Of a stretch of DNA of 64,000 bases, positions 1-11,035 are shown one piece after another. The stretch is from Icerya purchasi (lineage: Eukaryota; Arthropoda; Insecta; Hemiptera; Monophlebidae), in assembly GCA_039619475.1 (NCBI GenBank), contig CM077116.1:3782001-3846000 (forward strand), in the 5' to 3' direction. Every line of letters starts with the position of its first letter. The stretch's first letter is position 1. Both the position numbers and the translations under genes were made by a program. Below the pieces are notes generated by a model. That model had not been told where the DNA came from. It saw only the letters and a list, made by a program, of their open reading frames with translations, and made no database searches.

Positions 1-760
1 CTTTAAAATCAACTGCTTCGAATAATCTATTTTCGATATGAAACGCGTATAAATCAGTTGGTCAATTAAAGTCGGGTTAATGAATAGAAATTTATAATTT
101 CAGAAGGTTGGAGTAGAAGTTAACGATACGAAAAAGGTACATTGCTAATTTATAATGATTCTAATAGATGCGTTGTCAAAGCCGAAAAAGGAAATTTCTT
201 CTCGTCAAAGTTACACGGAACTCTAGACAATAAGAAATGTCTAAAATGTACCGTTTGGCCAAGTACCATTACCATTTCAAATTCTTCGCGTGTATCAAAT
301 TGGAAACAAACTTTTTGTAGCCAACTTTTATCGAATTAATCGGTCTCGACTGTAAGATAGCGTATAAATTTATTAAACTGATAATCGTGTTTAAAATTTT
401 TGGATAGTTTAATATTTTTATTTTACCGCTGCGTCGATTATTTTAATATTTTGCGTTTTTTCAGGGACATCACCCTGGTTAATTTATTTAGGGATGAAAT
501 GTGATCTAATAAAAGTAAAATGATTTCATCTGTGCGCTGATGTATTCGTTAGACCTCTATTTTACTATGAGAATCGTTCATTTTTTTATAGATTTTTAGT
601 TAAATTACTAATTGTAATATATAATTAACGATTTCAAAATAACCCAGAGTTTTTTCTAATATGAATTAATACAATTTTTACCGATGTTCTTTTGGGAACA
701 GGTCGATACGCAACAAAGTCTTTGAAATATTTATAATTACTTTAATATTTACAGTAAATA
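1..760. other. AT-rich stretch, nothing recognised
   Basis: Short open frames occur but none shows a motif, repeated structure or tail that I can assign. I see no gene, RNA or repeat boundary here. Confidence 0.4.
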
Positions 761-1660
761 TACATGTTTTTTTTTTTTATATGGTATTATTCCTATTAAA
801 TATAATTATAATCTTAATTTACTCCCGTCAAGCTTATTCTTATCGACGGATATCTTATTTTTTAACTATTTTACTCTTAATACGCTGTACGAGAGTACTG
901 AAATTAATTAATTTCTCTGTCTCTTTTTTTTTTCATTTTATTGCTTTATTTTTATTTCCTTCCATCCGTAATCATATTTTTAATTCTTCTTTTAATTTCC
1001 TTTCCACTTTTTTATTCATTATTTTCGGTATTTTAACATTTGGGATAATTCATCTGTTTGCTTTGCTTGTTTCGTTCTAGTAATTGGAAGTTTGTACCTG
1101 CGTTTTTTTCTTAAAAGTTATGTTTTATTTTTGGTTTTTTCTTTATTTTAAATATTCCCAAATCTTTATATTTCATAAGCTTTCTATTTTTGCTTTCTTT
1201 TCTTGACATTAATTTTACGCATTTCATTTGTAATCAAATTTTATTCACATAAGTTCTCCTGGCTATCCCCCATGCTTGAATTCCGTATTTTATTATCATA
1301 TATTGCTTTAATGTATCCAGATTGCAGTGATAATTATCCTTGCTACATGACCTTTATACCAATCTCATCTTAAGTGTTCATCCACTATAAATATTTATAA
1401 CTTTTTACCTTTCAGATAAATTCACGATTTATTTTTTACGCTTTTCTTCTTTCCTTACATATCGTCTTTTTTCATCGGAAAGCATTATAATTTTCAATTT
1501 TTTATTTTCTTTCTGTGTTAAGTAGCATTAATTTAATTTTATTCTTAGATTGTTAGCATGTGCCTATGTACTTATCAAGTTCTGTTGCATCTGTATTTCT
1601 ACTATATTAATATCTGTATATTCAATCATTATGGCTATGTCATCTGCAAAAGCAAATTAT
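760..1660 (-). pseudogene. Decayed CR1/Jockey-like LINE reverse transcriptase relic
   Basis: Read on the minus strand, this stretch shows the RT catalytic box FADDIAI near 1630-1645. It is followed by a 'DEHLRxDW' block near 1370-1400, equivalent to the YLGxxxDexLxW motif, and then by YGIQAWGIA near 1255-1285, the usual post-palm/thumb motif of CR1 and Jockey group LINEs. The order and spacing fit the second half of an ORF2. The frame is broken by many stops and shifts, so it encodes nothing now. The T-rich + strand is simply the complement of an A-rich LINE. Clade assignment is tentative; presence of an RT relic is fairly secure. Confidence 0.6.
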
Positions 1661-1698
1661 ATATATGTATATATATATAACTCGGCCATTTTGGACTC

Positions 1699-1723
1699 GC
1701 AAGGGGCTGTGCCCCTTGACCCC
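1699..1723 (+). repeat. Hairpin repeat, left copy
   Basis: CGCAAGGGGC-TGT-GCCCCTTGACCC contains a perfect 7-bp stem (AAGGGGC/GCCCCTT) with a 3-nt loop. A related copy lies at 2071-2096 in the same orientation, so the two bracket the inverted-repeat element. Confidence 0.55.
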
Positions 1724-1779
1724 TCTTGCTTTTATTTCTGTTTCTTTTTCTTCTATACTTTGTATAAAATGATCAAAAT

Positions 1780-2042
1780 TTACAACGTAATTCTTACTGG
1801 CATCAACACAAAAAGAATAACATAATCACAAAAATCCTATCCTAACATTTAACTTTCATTACATAAAATTAAGACATTTTTTCATTACATAAAATTGTGC
1901 TATTTTTTTAATAACATATCACAAAAATCCTATAGAATATAACAAACGTTAGATAAAATTGGGACATTTTTTGGGAAATTTTTCGTTACACAAAATTGGG
2001 ACATTTTGTCTAATGGGGAGTAGGCTAAGAATTACGTTGTAA
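1780..2042. mobile_element. Small terminal-inverted-repeat element (MITE-like) with internal tandem duplication
   Basis: Perfect 17-bp inverted repeats bound it: TTACAACGTAATTCTTA at 1780-1796 and its reverse complement at 2026-2042. The interior has a tandem duplication with a 93-bp period, visible as ATCACAAAAATCCTAT at 1825-1840 and 1918-1933. It also holds four variants of an 'ACAYAAAATTGGGACATTTT'-type motif. No coding capacity and no clear target-site duplication are visible. It could be a non-autonomous DNA transposon or a structured unit inside a larger repeat; superfamily unknown. Confidence 0.5.
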
Positions 2043-2070
2043 TTAATATATATCTAAACCTTTGAGGTTT

Positions 2071-2096
2071 CGCAAGGGGACAAGCTCCTTGACCCT
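2071..2096 (+). repeat. Hairpin repeat, right copy
   Basis: Direct repeat of the hairpin at 1699, sharing CGCAAGGGG and CTTGACCC but with a degraded stem. The spacing between copies is 372 bp. Confidence 0.5.
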
Positions 2097-2099
2097 CAA

Positions 2100-3290
2100 T
2101 CTTTTACCAAACGGTTGCTATACCATAAGGTAAATTTTTGATCACGTTCTGTAGATGTTGAAAACATTTTATAACCAATGTTTTTAATCTATTACAAAAT
2201 TAAAGCGAGTAAAAATTTTGCCTAGCTATCTCTCTGACTAGCACACAATCAATAAATAACTCGCTGACGTCTCCTTTTATAACACAACTGTATAACCTAT
2301 ATAATCCAAAGCAATTTTAATTGTTTGAAAAGAAAGGAAATTCACTTTTCAAAATATAAACAACTTCATCAATTTATTTAACAGACTAATTTCCCCTAGA
2401 AGTCAAAAGAAAATATATAAAAAATAAATAAAACAAATGAACAACATTCAACACACTTCAACACCTTGTATTGGCAATGAATAGTACCATAATAATTATC
2501 ACCCGCCATTACACATTACACGTTCTACACTCTGTCGTATATCGATATCATCTTATACCCCGTTTAAACTAAACATTCTAAAAATTTTAAGCACCTTGTA
2601 ACACCTACGATCAGCGCTGAAATATTAATACATTGAAGTTTCCACATCTGCATGCTATGCACTCTCTCATATAAATTCATTTTACAGTGATTATTTCACA
2701 GTAAGCATAATAGGCTATTTAATGGTAAGAATTAACATATAGTCATATCTTGGCGTACACAATTTCTGACTATAATATGATTCTTTGCTCCTCTGGTTAC
2801 TAGTCCACGGAAGCGCTTGTGATTTATCAGCAATAGTTTGATGAATCGACGGTGGCCATCCAAGGTGTTTGTAAAAATGCTCCAATTAGCTTTCGCAAAC
2901 TTCGATCTTGATACTGATTTCAAATTACTTTGTGAATTCAGAACCAATATTTAAAATGAACGGAGAATTGTTCCACTCGTTGAGTTTCGGCGTCGCTGAT
3001 TGCTCAGAAAAACATGAATAAACTTGCATCATTTTATCACCTCGCTGTTGTCTGCGTTGTTTCAAGGTGGATGCGGACGCATATTCGGAATCTACCGTAG
3101 TTTTCGATGTAGTTGGGCTGATCAATGAGGATTTTTGTCATTAATGCTTGGGAGGGGAGAAGTGGAGAATGCATTCCTTAAAGTAGAGGAAAAAATTAGA
3201 GTAAAATGTTTACTAAAATAATAAAAAAAAATATATATTAAAAACATTCGAATGGAGTTACAATATGCGGGCAACGGTTAGCGTGATTGT
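2100..3290. other. No gene recognised
   Basis: AT-rich sequence. Minus-strand open frames at 2732-3125 are short, lack any motif I know and have no flanking repeat signature. I cannot say whether they are coding. Confidence 0.35.
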
Positions 3291-3910
3291 GAACTAAAAG
3301 AGCGTGTACGAAATACTTGGCAGTCGAATGGCGCTTTCATCAGACAATTGCATCATTTGAACGGAGGAGATAGTGAAGGGTGAAAGTCGACCAAAAGGGA
3401 AAAATGAGAGGAAGATAATGGAATATAGCCAAAACGCAGGTGAATAGTGGCGACAACAACAAAGTGGCGAAGTAAGGTAAACAAAAGGAACCACAGATTG
3501 GAAGGAAGACTAGATTGAACAGATAGAAAAGTAAACAAGTATTAGAAAAAAGAGCAAGCACAAATATCCGACCAAAATCTGAAATGAAAAGTTTCCACGA
3601 TAGAAGAACGGTAGAGGATAGGACTTTCTTAAAATCAAAGCAGGAGAAAGTAGACCTATCCGGATCAAGGAATCAGTGGCGCTATTGCCAAAAATGGCCG
3701 AATGCCGATAGAAAAATCGATGTAAATCAAATGAAGAAGGGAGAAAGCATGGATGAATGAACGTATGCGGAAATTAATAAAGTCACAAGAATGATTTGGA
3801 AAGGAACAGATGTCCCGAAGGGATGCTAATAAAGTTAGAGATAAACAAATAGTTTGGTTTAAAAAAAAATTAGACACGAAGGAAGAAAGAAAAAGAAACC
3901 TAAAATTTTA
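3290..3910 (-). pseudogene. I-A family LINE relic: RNase H to C-terminus
   Basis: Minus-strand translation matches the better-preserved I-A element at 46.5-49.6 kb. A block at 3690-3830 corresponds to its 'IRSF...IDF.WVPSHS' RNase H segment, and a block at 3540-3600 (FWSDICACSFSN) corresponds to its 'LWTDMYPSLFSN' segment after RNase H. The frame shifts several times and catalytic residues are lost. It is probably the 3' part of the same decayed copy whose RT remnant lies at 4620-4830. Confidence 0.5.
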
Positions 3911-4058
3911 AAATCTGAAAAGATAAAAGAAGCTCCAAATATTTAATAAATCACTCTCATATACACTTTTATAAAATTATTTAAAATTAAAGGCTGACGC
4001 TTTTCGAGCCCCATTAAGATGCCCTCCCCTCCAATTTGTTTTAGAACCGTAAAGAAGC

Positions 4059-4440
4059 TAACGTACTTACCTTAAACCTAGCGCAACTTAGCGAAACCAT
4101 TACGAAAGCTAGCGCACCCATAGAACCTGTATTATACCTGAAAGTAACTAGGGGGGCTTAACGCTAGCCTCCCTTCTTTTGTGATAGATTGTTGAAACGC
4201 TAGTGCAGCATCTACATACCTAGCGTACCCCAGCGTAGCCCTTAACTGATCTAGCGCACTTATCTTATATCTAGTGCAATTTAGCGCAACCATTACGAAA
4301 GTCAGCGCACCCATACCAAAAATGAATGGGGAGGAGACAACTTAACGCTAATCTCCCAAAAATTTGTGGTAGATCGCGGAAACAGCTAGCGCGTATTTAC
4401 AGGACTAATAGCCACATATGTAAAAAATAAAATAAAATGA
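4059..4440. repeat. Two-unit tandem repeat, 193-bp period, rich in TAGCGCA-type motifs
   Basis: The anchor ACCATTACGAAAG occurs at 4096 and 4289, a 193-bp offset, and flanking sequence aligns over most of the unit, including GGGG...CTTAACGCTA and GTGATAGATTG / GTGGTAGATCG. Variants of the heptamer TAGCGCA occur about a dozen times, unevenly spaced. The second unit loses similarity near 4410. I recognise no known satellite. Confidence 0.65.
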
Positions 4441-4619
4441 AAATATTTTCTGGGAAGAAAATAAAGAAAATAAATAAAAAATATCCTTACAAACTCAATT
4501 CACGTAATTTCTTTAACAACAATCGATGGATTATCATCGTAATTAAACGGTTCTACAGTACCAGTTGAAAATCTGATTAGACACTGTTTTTTCTTTTCAC
4601 ACATTGTGTCCAATCCGTT

Positions 4620-4830
4620 GTTATTGACCCCGTCAATATCAGAAAGAGCTAAATTTTACGAGGTATGCAGGAACTGGAAGAGAAAAAAATCAGGATGTCA
4701 TCGGCGAAGAATAATGAGAAAGAATTTAAAGGAAATTTCTACTAGCATAGATATTGAAAAGGGCAGGACGTAGGGAAAAAGCTGAAAGCAGACCGAAATA
4801 AAGCGCAGAGAAATTAATAAAACTTTTATA
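4620..4830 (-). pseudogene. I-A family LINE reverse transcriptase relic
   Basis: On the minus strand SLFFADDILIFF is readable at about 4690-4725, preceded by remnants of the LSPxLFNIY block. This matches the LLFADDILVYS region of the I-A element at 48.27 kb. It is too short and damaged to be functional. Confidence 0.5.
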
Positions 4831-5275
4831 CAAGACGCTAAGAATACAAAAATTAACGTTGCCGTTTTTTTTAATTGTTCGTAACAGATATCTTAGAAAT
4901 CATAAAGTCTACAAGTATCTAGTGCATAATTTTGCATCAAATTCGGACTTCGCTTTCACCGTTAGTCGTGACTTCGGCTCAAATCAATTTTAATTTTCAC
5001 TTTAAATTTCAATCCGCAAAATATGTATGTTTCACGTCGTTACGATTATATCGCGATACAAAATGTCTCTGTAGTATACATGTCGAACCATCTCGTATTA
5101 TTTCCCACTCGACGAATGACGACAATATGCGCAAATATCTATATAAACGTGACGCTTTGCTGCTTTCCTCGGTCAACTAGTTGGACACAAGTGACGGAGG
5201 ATGCGGAAAAAGCAGAAAGAGAGACGGAAAAGATTAAAAAACGAAAAGCAAAAGCCTCTATAAGTGTGTATAAGG
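4831..5275. other. No confident feature; a lysine/glutamate-rich open frame
   Basis: A plus-strand frame ends in a strongly charged stretch (DAEKAERETEKIKKRKAKAS) just before SINE copy A. It could be the tail of an unknown coding piece or chance coding of A-rich DNA. I see no splice or promoter evidence. Confidence 0.2.
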
Positions 5276-5560
5276 AATTACAAGAATTAAATAAATAAAT
5301 AAATAATCGCTAATAATCACGTGGAAGGCAATGGCAGACCACCACGTATAATATGCGCGCTAGGTCAGTACACAGCAGACATAAATAGGACTGCACTTTT
5401 GTAAAACGATGTAAATCAAACGTTTACAATCAGTTCCGAATGTACACATTCGTATTGCATATAATAATTGCCTGGTACACTAGCCTATATCGGTACAGCT
5501 AAAAATGTACGAATAGGTTGCGCCAACGCGCTATGTTATGGCACCTTAAGAAGAGGAAGG
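5276..5560 (+). mobile_element. tRNA-derived SINE, copy A (5'-truncated)
   Basis: It aligns with copies C and D from the 'AATTACAAGAATTAA' linker onward. It carries the core with the inverted repeat CACGTGG...CCACGT, then the 'GCCTGGTACACTAGCC' and 'TACAGCTAAAAATGTACGAATAGGT' segments. The tRNA-like head is absent. The 3' end (TATGGCACCTTAAGAAGAGG) belongs to the same type as copy B and differs from copies C and D. No clear target-site duplication was found. Confidence 0.75.
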
Positions 5561-5739
5561 AAACAAGAAACATGACCGATGAAGAATAGTCGAAGGAGTA
5601 GAAAGAATCGTACGAAAGAGACACCTAAGAAGAGTGCTATGGCGGAATTAGATAATTTCGGTCGCACGTAGAGAAATCAGTGAAGAGGCTAAACTACGAA
5701 GAGTGTTTACTTCAAATTATTAATTTATTAAACATTTTT

Positions 5740-6460
5740 TTCTTTATAATTCGTGCGGGAAGTTTTAAGTAAGCGGTGCGCCGTTGCATCTTAACCGGGT
5801 CGTGTGGCGTAAAGAGAAATTAATTACGATAACTTCAATTATTTTTTCGCTGCTGCGTAATATTAAATATCGCTAAACGAATTAAAAATTACCGGCCGTC
5901 GGTCAGCGTCGTGCGCCGGCCAGGAGAGAAGTTTAAAATTCCGCTCGACCCAAGCCGAGTTTTATAATCCTTCAGATTGTTAATTATTTTTTCTTCCGCT
6001 CCCGGTGCAACTTGACGGCGACATGGTACGCGTTATTTTTGTTGCCGCTGGCCCCGACAACCGGTAAATTATGCTCCGTTCCGAAATTCTTGCTCCGAAA
6101 AATCATCTCGAAATTTCCGTTTCTTTCGCGTGTGTAGGCTGCCCCCGGACCATTTCACAAAAGCTACAATGCCGCACAGGTTACTACACATTTCGCTGCG
6201 GCACCGAACAGAGATTTCAGGCCAGCACTCCCCCTCGCCCCTCGCCCCTCGCCTCGTCGCTGTTCGTTTTCCGCCGCGTTTCCCGTTACCGACTCGCAAC
6301 AATAATAAATTCGCCGGCTAAAGAGCCAGAGGAAAAAGTAGTCCGTATGTGGCAGCTGCGAGAAAATTATTGCACACAACCGTACTGTAAATAACTAGCG
6401 CGCTCAAAGATAAAACTCGAACAGCGGCCAGGTTCGCGTTCGCGCAACCTAATCATTTCG
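5740..6460. other. GC- and CpG-richer stretch, possibly single-copy regulatory DNA
   Basis: It differs from the surrounding AT-rich repeats by frequent CG dinucleotides and the absence of any LINE motif. It contains a short (CCCCTCG)n run near 6228-6252. Open frames on both strands overlap without motifs, as expected of GC-rich non-coding DNA. It could be a conserved non-coding element or promoter of a gene outside the window. This is inference from composition only. Confidence 0.3.
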
Positions 6461-7719
6461 TAGGAAATTTATCTGAATATTGTTTCGAAAATCGCCCAAG
6501 AATAAATCAAAATGTGAAAAGAGCTATGAAGAATTTTCCGCGCCAAAACCGCTCCCGGACAGCATGAATAACGACACGATACTTAGCTGAAATATGAGTA
6601 GCGTGCTAGCCAGGCACGTTCTCGAATTAAGATAGGTCTCTGAAATTTTTCATCACGTTCGCACTACGTATTTTTTTTTGACGTGGTTTTCCGATAATTT
6701 CCGGAATGAAAGTTGATAACGTGGTTTTTTCTGTTCTTTTCTTTTTTTTGTCGAGTTAAGAACAATCAAAAGCGCTCTTCTTTCAAATCGTAAATGAGAT
6801 TTTAAATATTACGCGCGAAATAGCAACTCGATTCACGCAACTGGTAAGAGCGCACGTTACACCACAATTCGTGTGATCCACCTATACTATTTGTACATTG
6901 TTGTCATTCAAAGCTACGCGTACATATATTTTTAATATTCACGATGCAAGAAGCGTATTGCGTGAAAACAACACCGGTAAAAATTATATTTGACACAGAA
7001 GTCTACGCCGGCAAACGCTCCTACGCTTTTAGAAAATGCCCCGAAACATTCGATTTCTGGTAGTTTTTGACGTTAAACCAGTTTCGGGTTTTGGGGGGAA
7101 AATTTAATTTTCACAATGATATTGCGTGACGCGTAAATCACGGTTCGTGATAAATTTATGTTTTTGCAAGACGCTTTTTGATCATTTTTACATATATCCT
7201 GAAAATGTGCTACACCGCTCACTTTTTCTATTTTTTCCTTAGTTTATTTTTCAAGGTATACGGTAGACTATCAATTTACGTTTTACTAAAAAATCTGTAA
7301 TTTTATCATATTTTTATGTATATCTTAAAAATATGATCCACGCTTTTACGCTTTTTGCACTGCAGCCTCAATTTTTCTGTTTTTTCAGTTAATTTTGAGG
7401 ATTTTTCGTGGCATACCATCGATTGTAGCAGTACTAATAACCTATGTTTTACCATGCATGTTCCATCGTTCTAAAAGCGTATTTCGTGCTTTTCTTTCTG
7501 AACGACAGTTTTTAAACACTTTACGTGAAAAGTTTCTAAATTCATGTCGTGAGAAGTTACGAGTTCCCCTCCACGAATAATGGTAATTTTGGGCCGATTG
7601 AGTCGGCGTTAATTTTACATTTTATAGATAGCCCGTATTCTGGTTTCTCTCTGTAAAGCAATGTTGGCGAGCTATATTCTTAACAGATTTTGTTGATCAT
7701 GTTTGTGGTTCGTCGGTTA
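6461..7719. other. No gene recognised
   Basis: Ordinary AT-rich intergenic sequence; short open frames carry no recognisable motifs. Confidence 0.35.
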
Positions 7720-10700
7720 ATATCATCATCATCTTCTCCTCAACCCAAGGGTTGGTGGGTAACATGGCCACGTGTTAGATCTTCTCGTGCTCTAGCTAAC
7801 TCTTTAACTTCCGCGTATGACCTCCTTCCTTTTATTTCGTCCATGAATCTCATTCGAGGCCTTCCTCTTTGAGTCTTCCCTATTGTTTTTCCTTCTAATA
7901 AGTTGGTAACCCACATTGAGTGGTGTATCACGTGTTCTATAATTTCTTCTTCTTTCTATTGTATTTAGCATTTCTCATTTTTCCTTTACTCTGGATAGTA
8001 CAATGCGTTTCGAAATTTTATCCGTCTATTTTATCTTTAGCATGCGTCGCCAGCACCACATTTTCCAATTTGTACTTGTCTTTCTTTAGCAGCGTCCACG
8101 TTTCGCATCCATAAAGGGCAACGCTCCAAATAAAGCTTTTTATGAAATGTTTTCTGATATCTAACTCTATATTTCTAGAAGAGAGAAGGCTTAGCTTTTT
8201 ACTAAATTCATTCTTTGCTTGGGCTATTCTCCTTCTTATTTCCCGCTCCGATCTTCCATCTTTTGTTATCAGGCTGCCCAAATATTCAAATTCTTTTACT
8301 TGTTATACCGGTTTCCCATTTATTATTATGTTCACCTTATCATCTACTTTTTTGTCACATCTTAGTACTTTAGTTTTCGTTTCATTGATTCTCATATTAC
8401 ATTTGATATTTAACAATCTGTTTAGTTCGTTCAGCTCCTTTTGCAATTTTGCTTCGCTGTCCGGCATCAGCACTATGTCATCAGCATATCTAATCGTCTT
8501 ATATCTTATTCCATTTACTTTTATTCCTCCATTCTCTCTGCCTAAGAAGCGCCTCATTGCCTTTTCCACATAGATGTTAAACAGGAAAGGTGAAAGGCAG
8601 CAGCCTTGTCTGACTCCTTTCTTTATTTTCGCGCTGATTTTTCCATTTATCCTTATTTGTTGATTTTTATACAATTCGAGTATTAATCTTCGGTCTCTGA
8701 AATCTATATTTGCTTCTTTTAGGCCTCGGAACATGATGTCCCATTTGACATTATCAAATGCCTTCTCTATGTCGATGAAGGCTAAATACAAGGTTCTATT
8801 CTTCTCCATCATTGTTTCTATTAATATCCTTAGAGCCAAAATAGCTTCCCTTGTTCCCCTATTTCTTCTGAATCCAAATTGATCCTCTGAGATGTTCTCT
8901 TCTATTTTTCTTTTTATTCGTTCATAAATTATTTTAGTTAGAATTTTCTGTATGTGGGGTAGTAGGCTTATAGTGCGATATTGCTCACATCTCTGGGCAT
9001 TACTATTTTTTGGAATAGCAATCAAACGACTTATCTGAAAATCTTCAGGAATTTTCCCGGATTCGTAAATATCCCTTATCAGCTGATATAACGCGGTTTT
9101 TGTTTTATCTCCGAGTATTTTAATGATTTCGCTCGGAATGTCGTCCACTCCTGGAGTTTTTCGCGGTCTAAAATTATTTAATGCAAACTTAAATTCCCGT
9201 TCCATAATGCATGGTCCTAATACATCTTCCATCACATTCTTCTCTTCTTCCACTGCTCTTGTCTGGTCCCATTCTTTATCTTCGTAAAGTTGCTCAATGT
9301 ACTCTTTCCATCGTATTTGTATTTCTTTTTTTCTTGTAATAATGTTTCCACTGTTGTCTCTAATAATACATAAATTCTTGCGTCTTGGCTTGAACTGGCA
9401 TCTTATTTCTCTGTATGCTCTTTCCATGTTTCCGCTTTTTATATTGTGGTCAATATCCTTGCATTTCTCCATTATCCATTCTTTCCTAGCTTTGTTTGCT
9501 TTCCTGTTTATTAGATTTCTTAGCCGTTTGTATTCATTTACTTTCCCATCTATTTTGGCTCTCCTCCTCTGCTCCATTAATTGTGTTACTTCGTCAATAA
9601 TCCAAGGTTTGTAAATTATCCTTTCCTCCTTTCCAAAGTGTTGTAGTGCCATTTCTCTTATTTCTTTTTTGAAATATTCCCATTTCTCATTATTGTCTTT
9701 TCCATTTATATTTTGTTGATTGAATCTTTCCTCAGTTTCTTTTTCAAAAGCTGTCTTATGTTCTTTGATCTTAGCTAAATTCCATCTGTTTTTCCGGTTA
9801 GTGGTTTTCTTCGCCTGTTTCAGTTTTAGTCTACTGGTCATTATAACTGGTATATGGTCCGAGTCGATATCTGCTCCCGGGTAACTTTTGCATACCTTGA
9901 CCTGGTTCTTATATCTTTGACGAACTAAAATATAGTCCAGTTGGAATCTTGCTCTGTCTCCCGGGGAACTCCACGTGTATCTTCTTCTTTTCGGTTGTTC
10001 AAAGATTGTGTTTGTGATGATCAAATCTTGACTACTGCAGAATTCAATTAGTCTTTCTCCTCGGCTATTTCTTTTACCTAGACCAAATCTTCCTGTGATA
10101 TTGTCCGCTTGTTCTTCCTCCACTACGGCGTTCCAGTCTCCTAATAAAATTAGGTTATCCCTATCTTTTACTTGTAATAACACTTCTTCTATTTGTTCGT
10201 ATAGTTCTTCTATTTCATCGTCATCACTGTTGGATGTAGGCATGTAAACTTGGATGAGTACCAAGTCTGTTGGTTCATTTTTTATCCGTATCATGATGAT
10301 TCTATCATTAAATGCCCAGATACTTTCCACTTTGTCTCCCGATTCTTTGGATAGGAGAAAGCCAACTCCTGCTACTCCTTTTTCCGCGCCGCTGTGTATG
10401 AACCTGTGGTCTCCGCTCCAAATGTCTCCGTTTTCTTTCCATCTGACTTCACTTATGCCCAAGATATCACATTTCATTCTATTCATTTCCATTTTCAGGT
10501 TTTCTAATTTTCCGCATTGTTTTAATGATCTGACATTCCAGGTCCCTATTTTATATGTTTTGTTCTTCGGGCTTCTTCTTTTCTTGCTTCCTTCTATTGC
10601 ACATGCGTCCCCTCCTGCAGAGTTCCGTACCATCGAGGGCACGGGGGGACTCGAGTTAATCTGCATTGCTGCAGTTAACCGTCCACTGCCTAATACTTCC

Positions 10701-11035
10701 TTTAGGGAGCATTCCGTGGATGCAGCACTTCTGTCCAAATCTTCACGTGCCATGTCTGACTAGGGAATTTAATGCAGTGGTTTCCCGTTTCCTTCTGCAT
10801 GATTTTCTGTTAGGGTTTACTCCCTTACCCGAAAGGAACCGGTTATAAGGCGCCGGATACTCGCCTACTTGCTCTAGATTGGTACTCACCAACCCGATAG
10901 GGGCATATTATCACGAGCAAGCTGCTGATAGTCTGCCAGTTGTAAATGCAGTGTAGAAGGCTTAACGGTATTTATTAGAAGGAACACCTTCGGCAAGTGA
11001 ACCCCCCTCCGTTTTCCTATCAGCTATATGTACCC
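7720..11035 (-). mobile_element. RTE-1: nearly full-length RTE-clade LINE
   Basis: About 3.3 kb on the minus strand, a normal size for RTE elements. It has a ~280-bp leader (10754-11035), one long ORF with apurinic-type endonuclease plus RT, a very short 3' untranslated region, and a tail of (GAT/ATG) repeats at 7722-7733 instead of poly(A), which is typical of RTE. The last bases before the tail form a hairpin (CAACCC-AA-GGGTTG, 7741-7754). SINE copies C and D share this hairpin. The 5' boundary is approximate and I found no certain target-site duplication. Confidence 0.88.
7740..10753 (-). pseudogene. RTE-1 endonuclease-reverse transcriptase ORF, interrupted near its C-terminus
   Basis: The ATG at 10753 opens 816 codons. 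The endonuclease shows GTWN (N73), SEVRW (E102), GDWN (D206, N208) and SDH (298-300). The RT shows QFGFR (625-629), FIDIEKAFD (659-667), RQGCCLSP (715-722) and YADD (756-759). All catalytic residues I can check are present. A TAA at 8303-8305 stops the frame, and the same frame then reads on through the expected YLGSL and YGCETW blocks to about 8020. Further small frameshifts follow before the final segment (7740-7931), which contains GRPRMRFMDEIK. The damage is confined to the last quarter, so the element is fairly young. Confidence 0.88.

Noticed and set aside
781..1080. A multi-pass membrane protein of about 99 residues
   Set aside because: The T-rich plus strand here is the complement of an A-rich minus-strand LINE relic with FADD and YGIQAWG motifs, which explains the hydrophobicity.
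4059..4440. A CRISPR array
   Set aside because: Only two long units that diverge along their whole length, with no short identical repeats and unique spacers. The genome context is eukaryotic.
5023..5298. A host coding exon ending in a charged tail before SINE copy A
   Set aside because: The frame enters the AAAT repeats of the SINE, shows no splice donor I can support, and has no recognisable domain. Not enough to call a gene.
8142..10763. Plus-strand proteins of 100-170 residues across 8.1-10.8 kb
   Set aside because: They lie antisense to the RTE-1 ORF, which has all catalytic motifs. Their hydrophobic Phe/Leu/Ser-rich composition is what the complement of a Lys/Glu-rich ORF gives.
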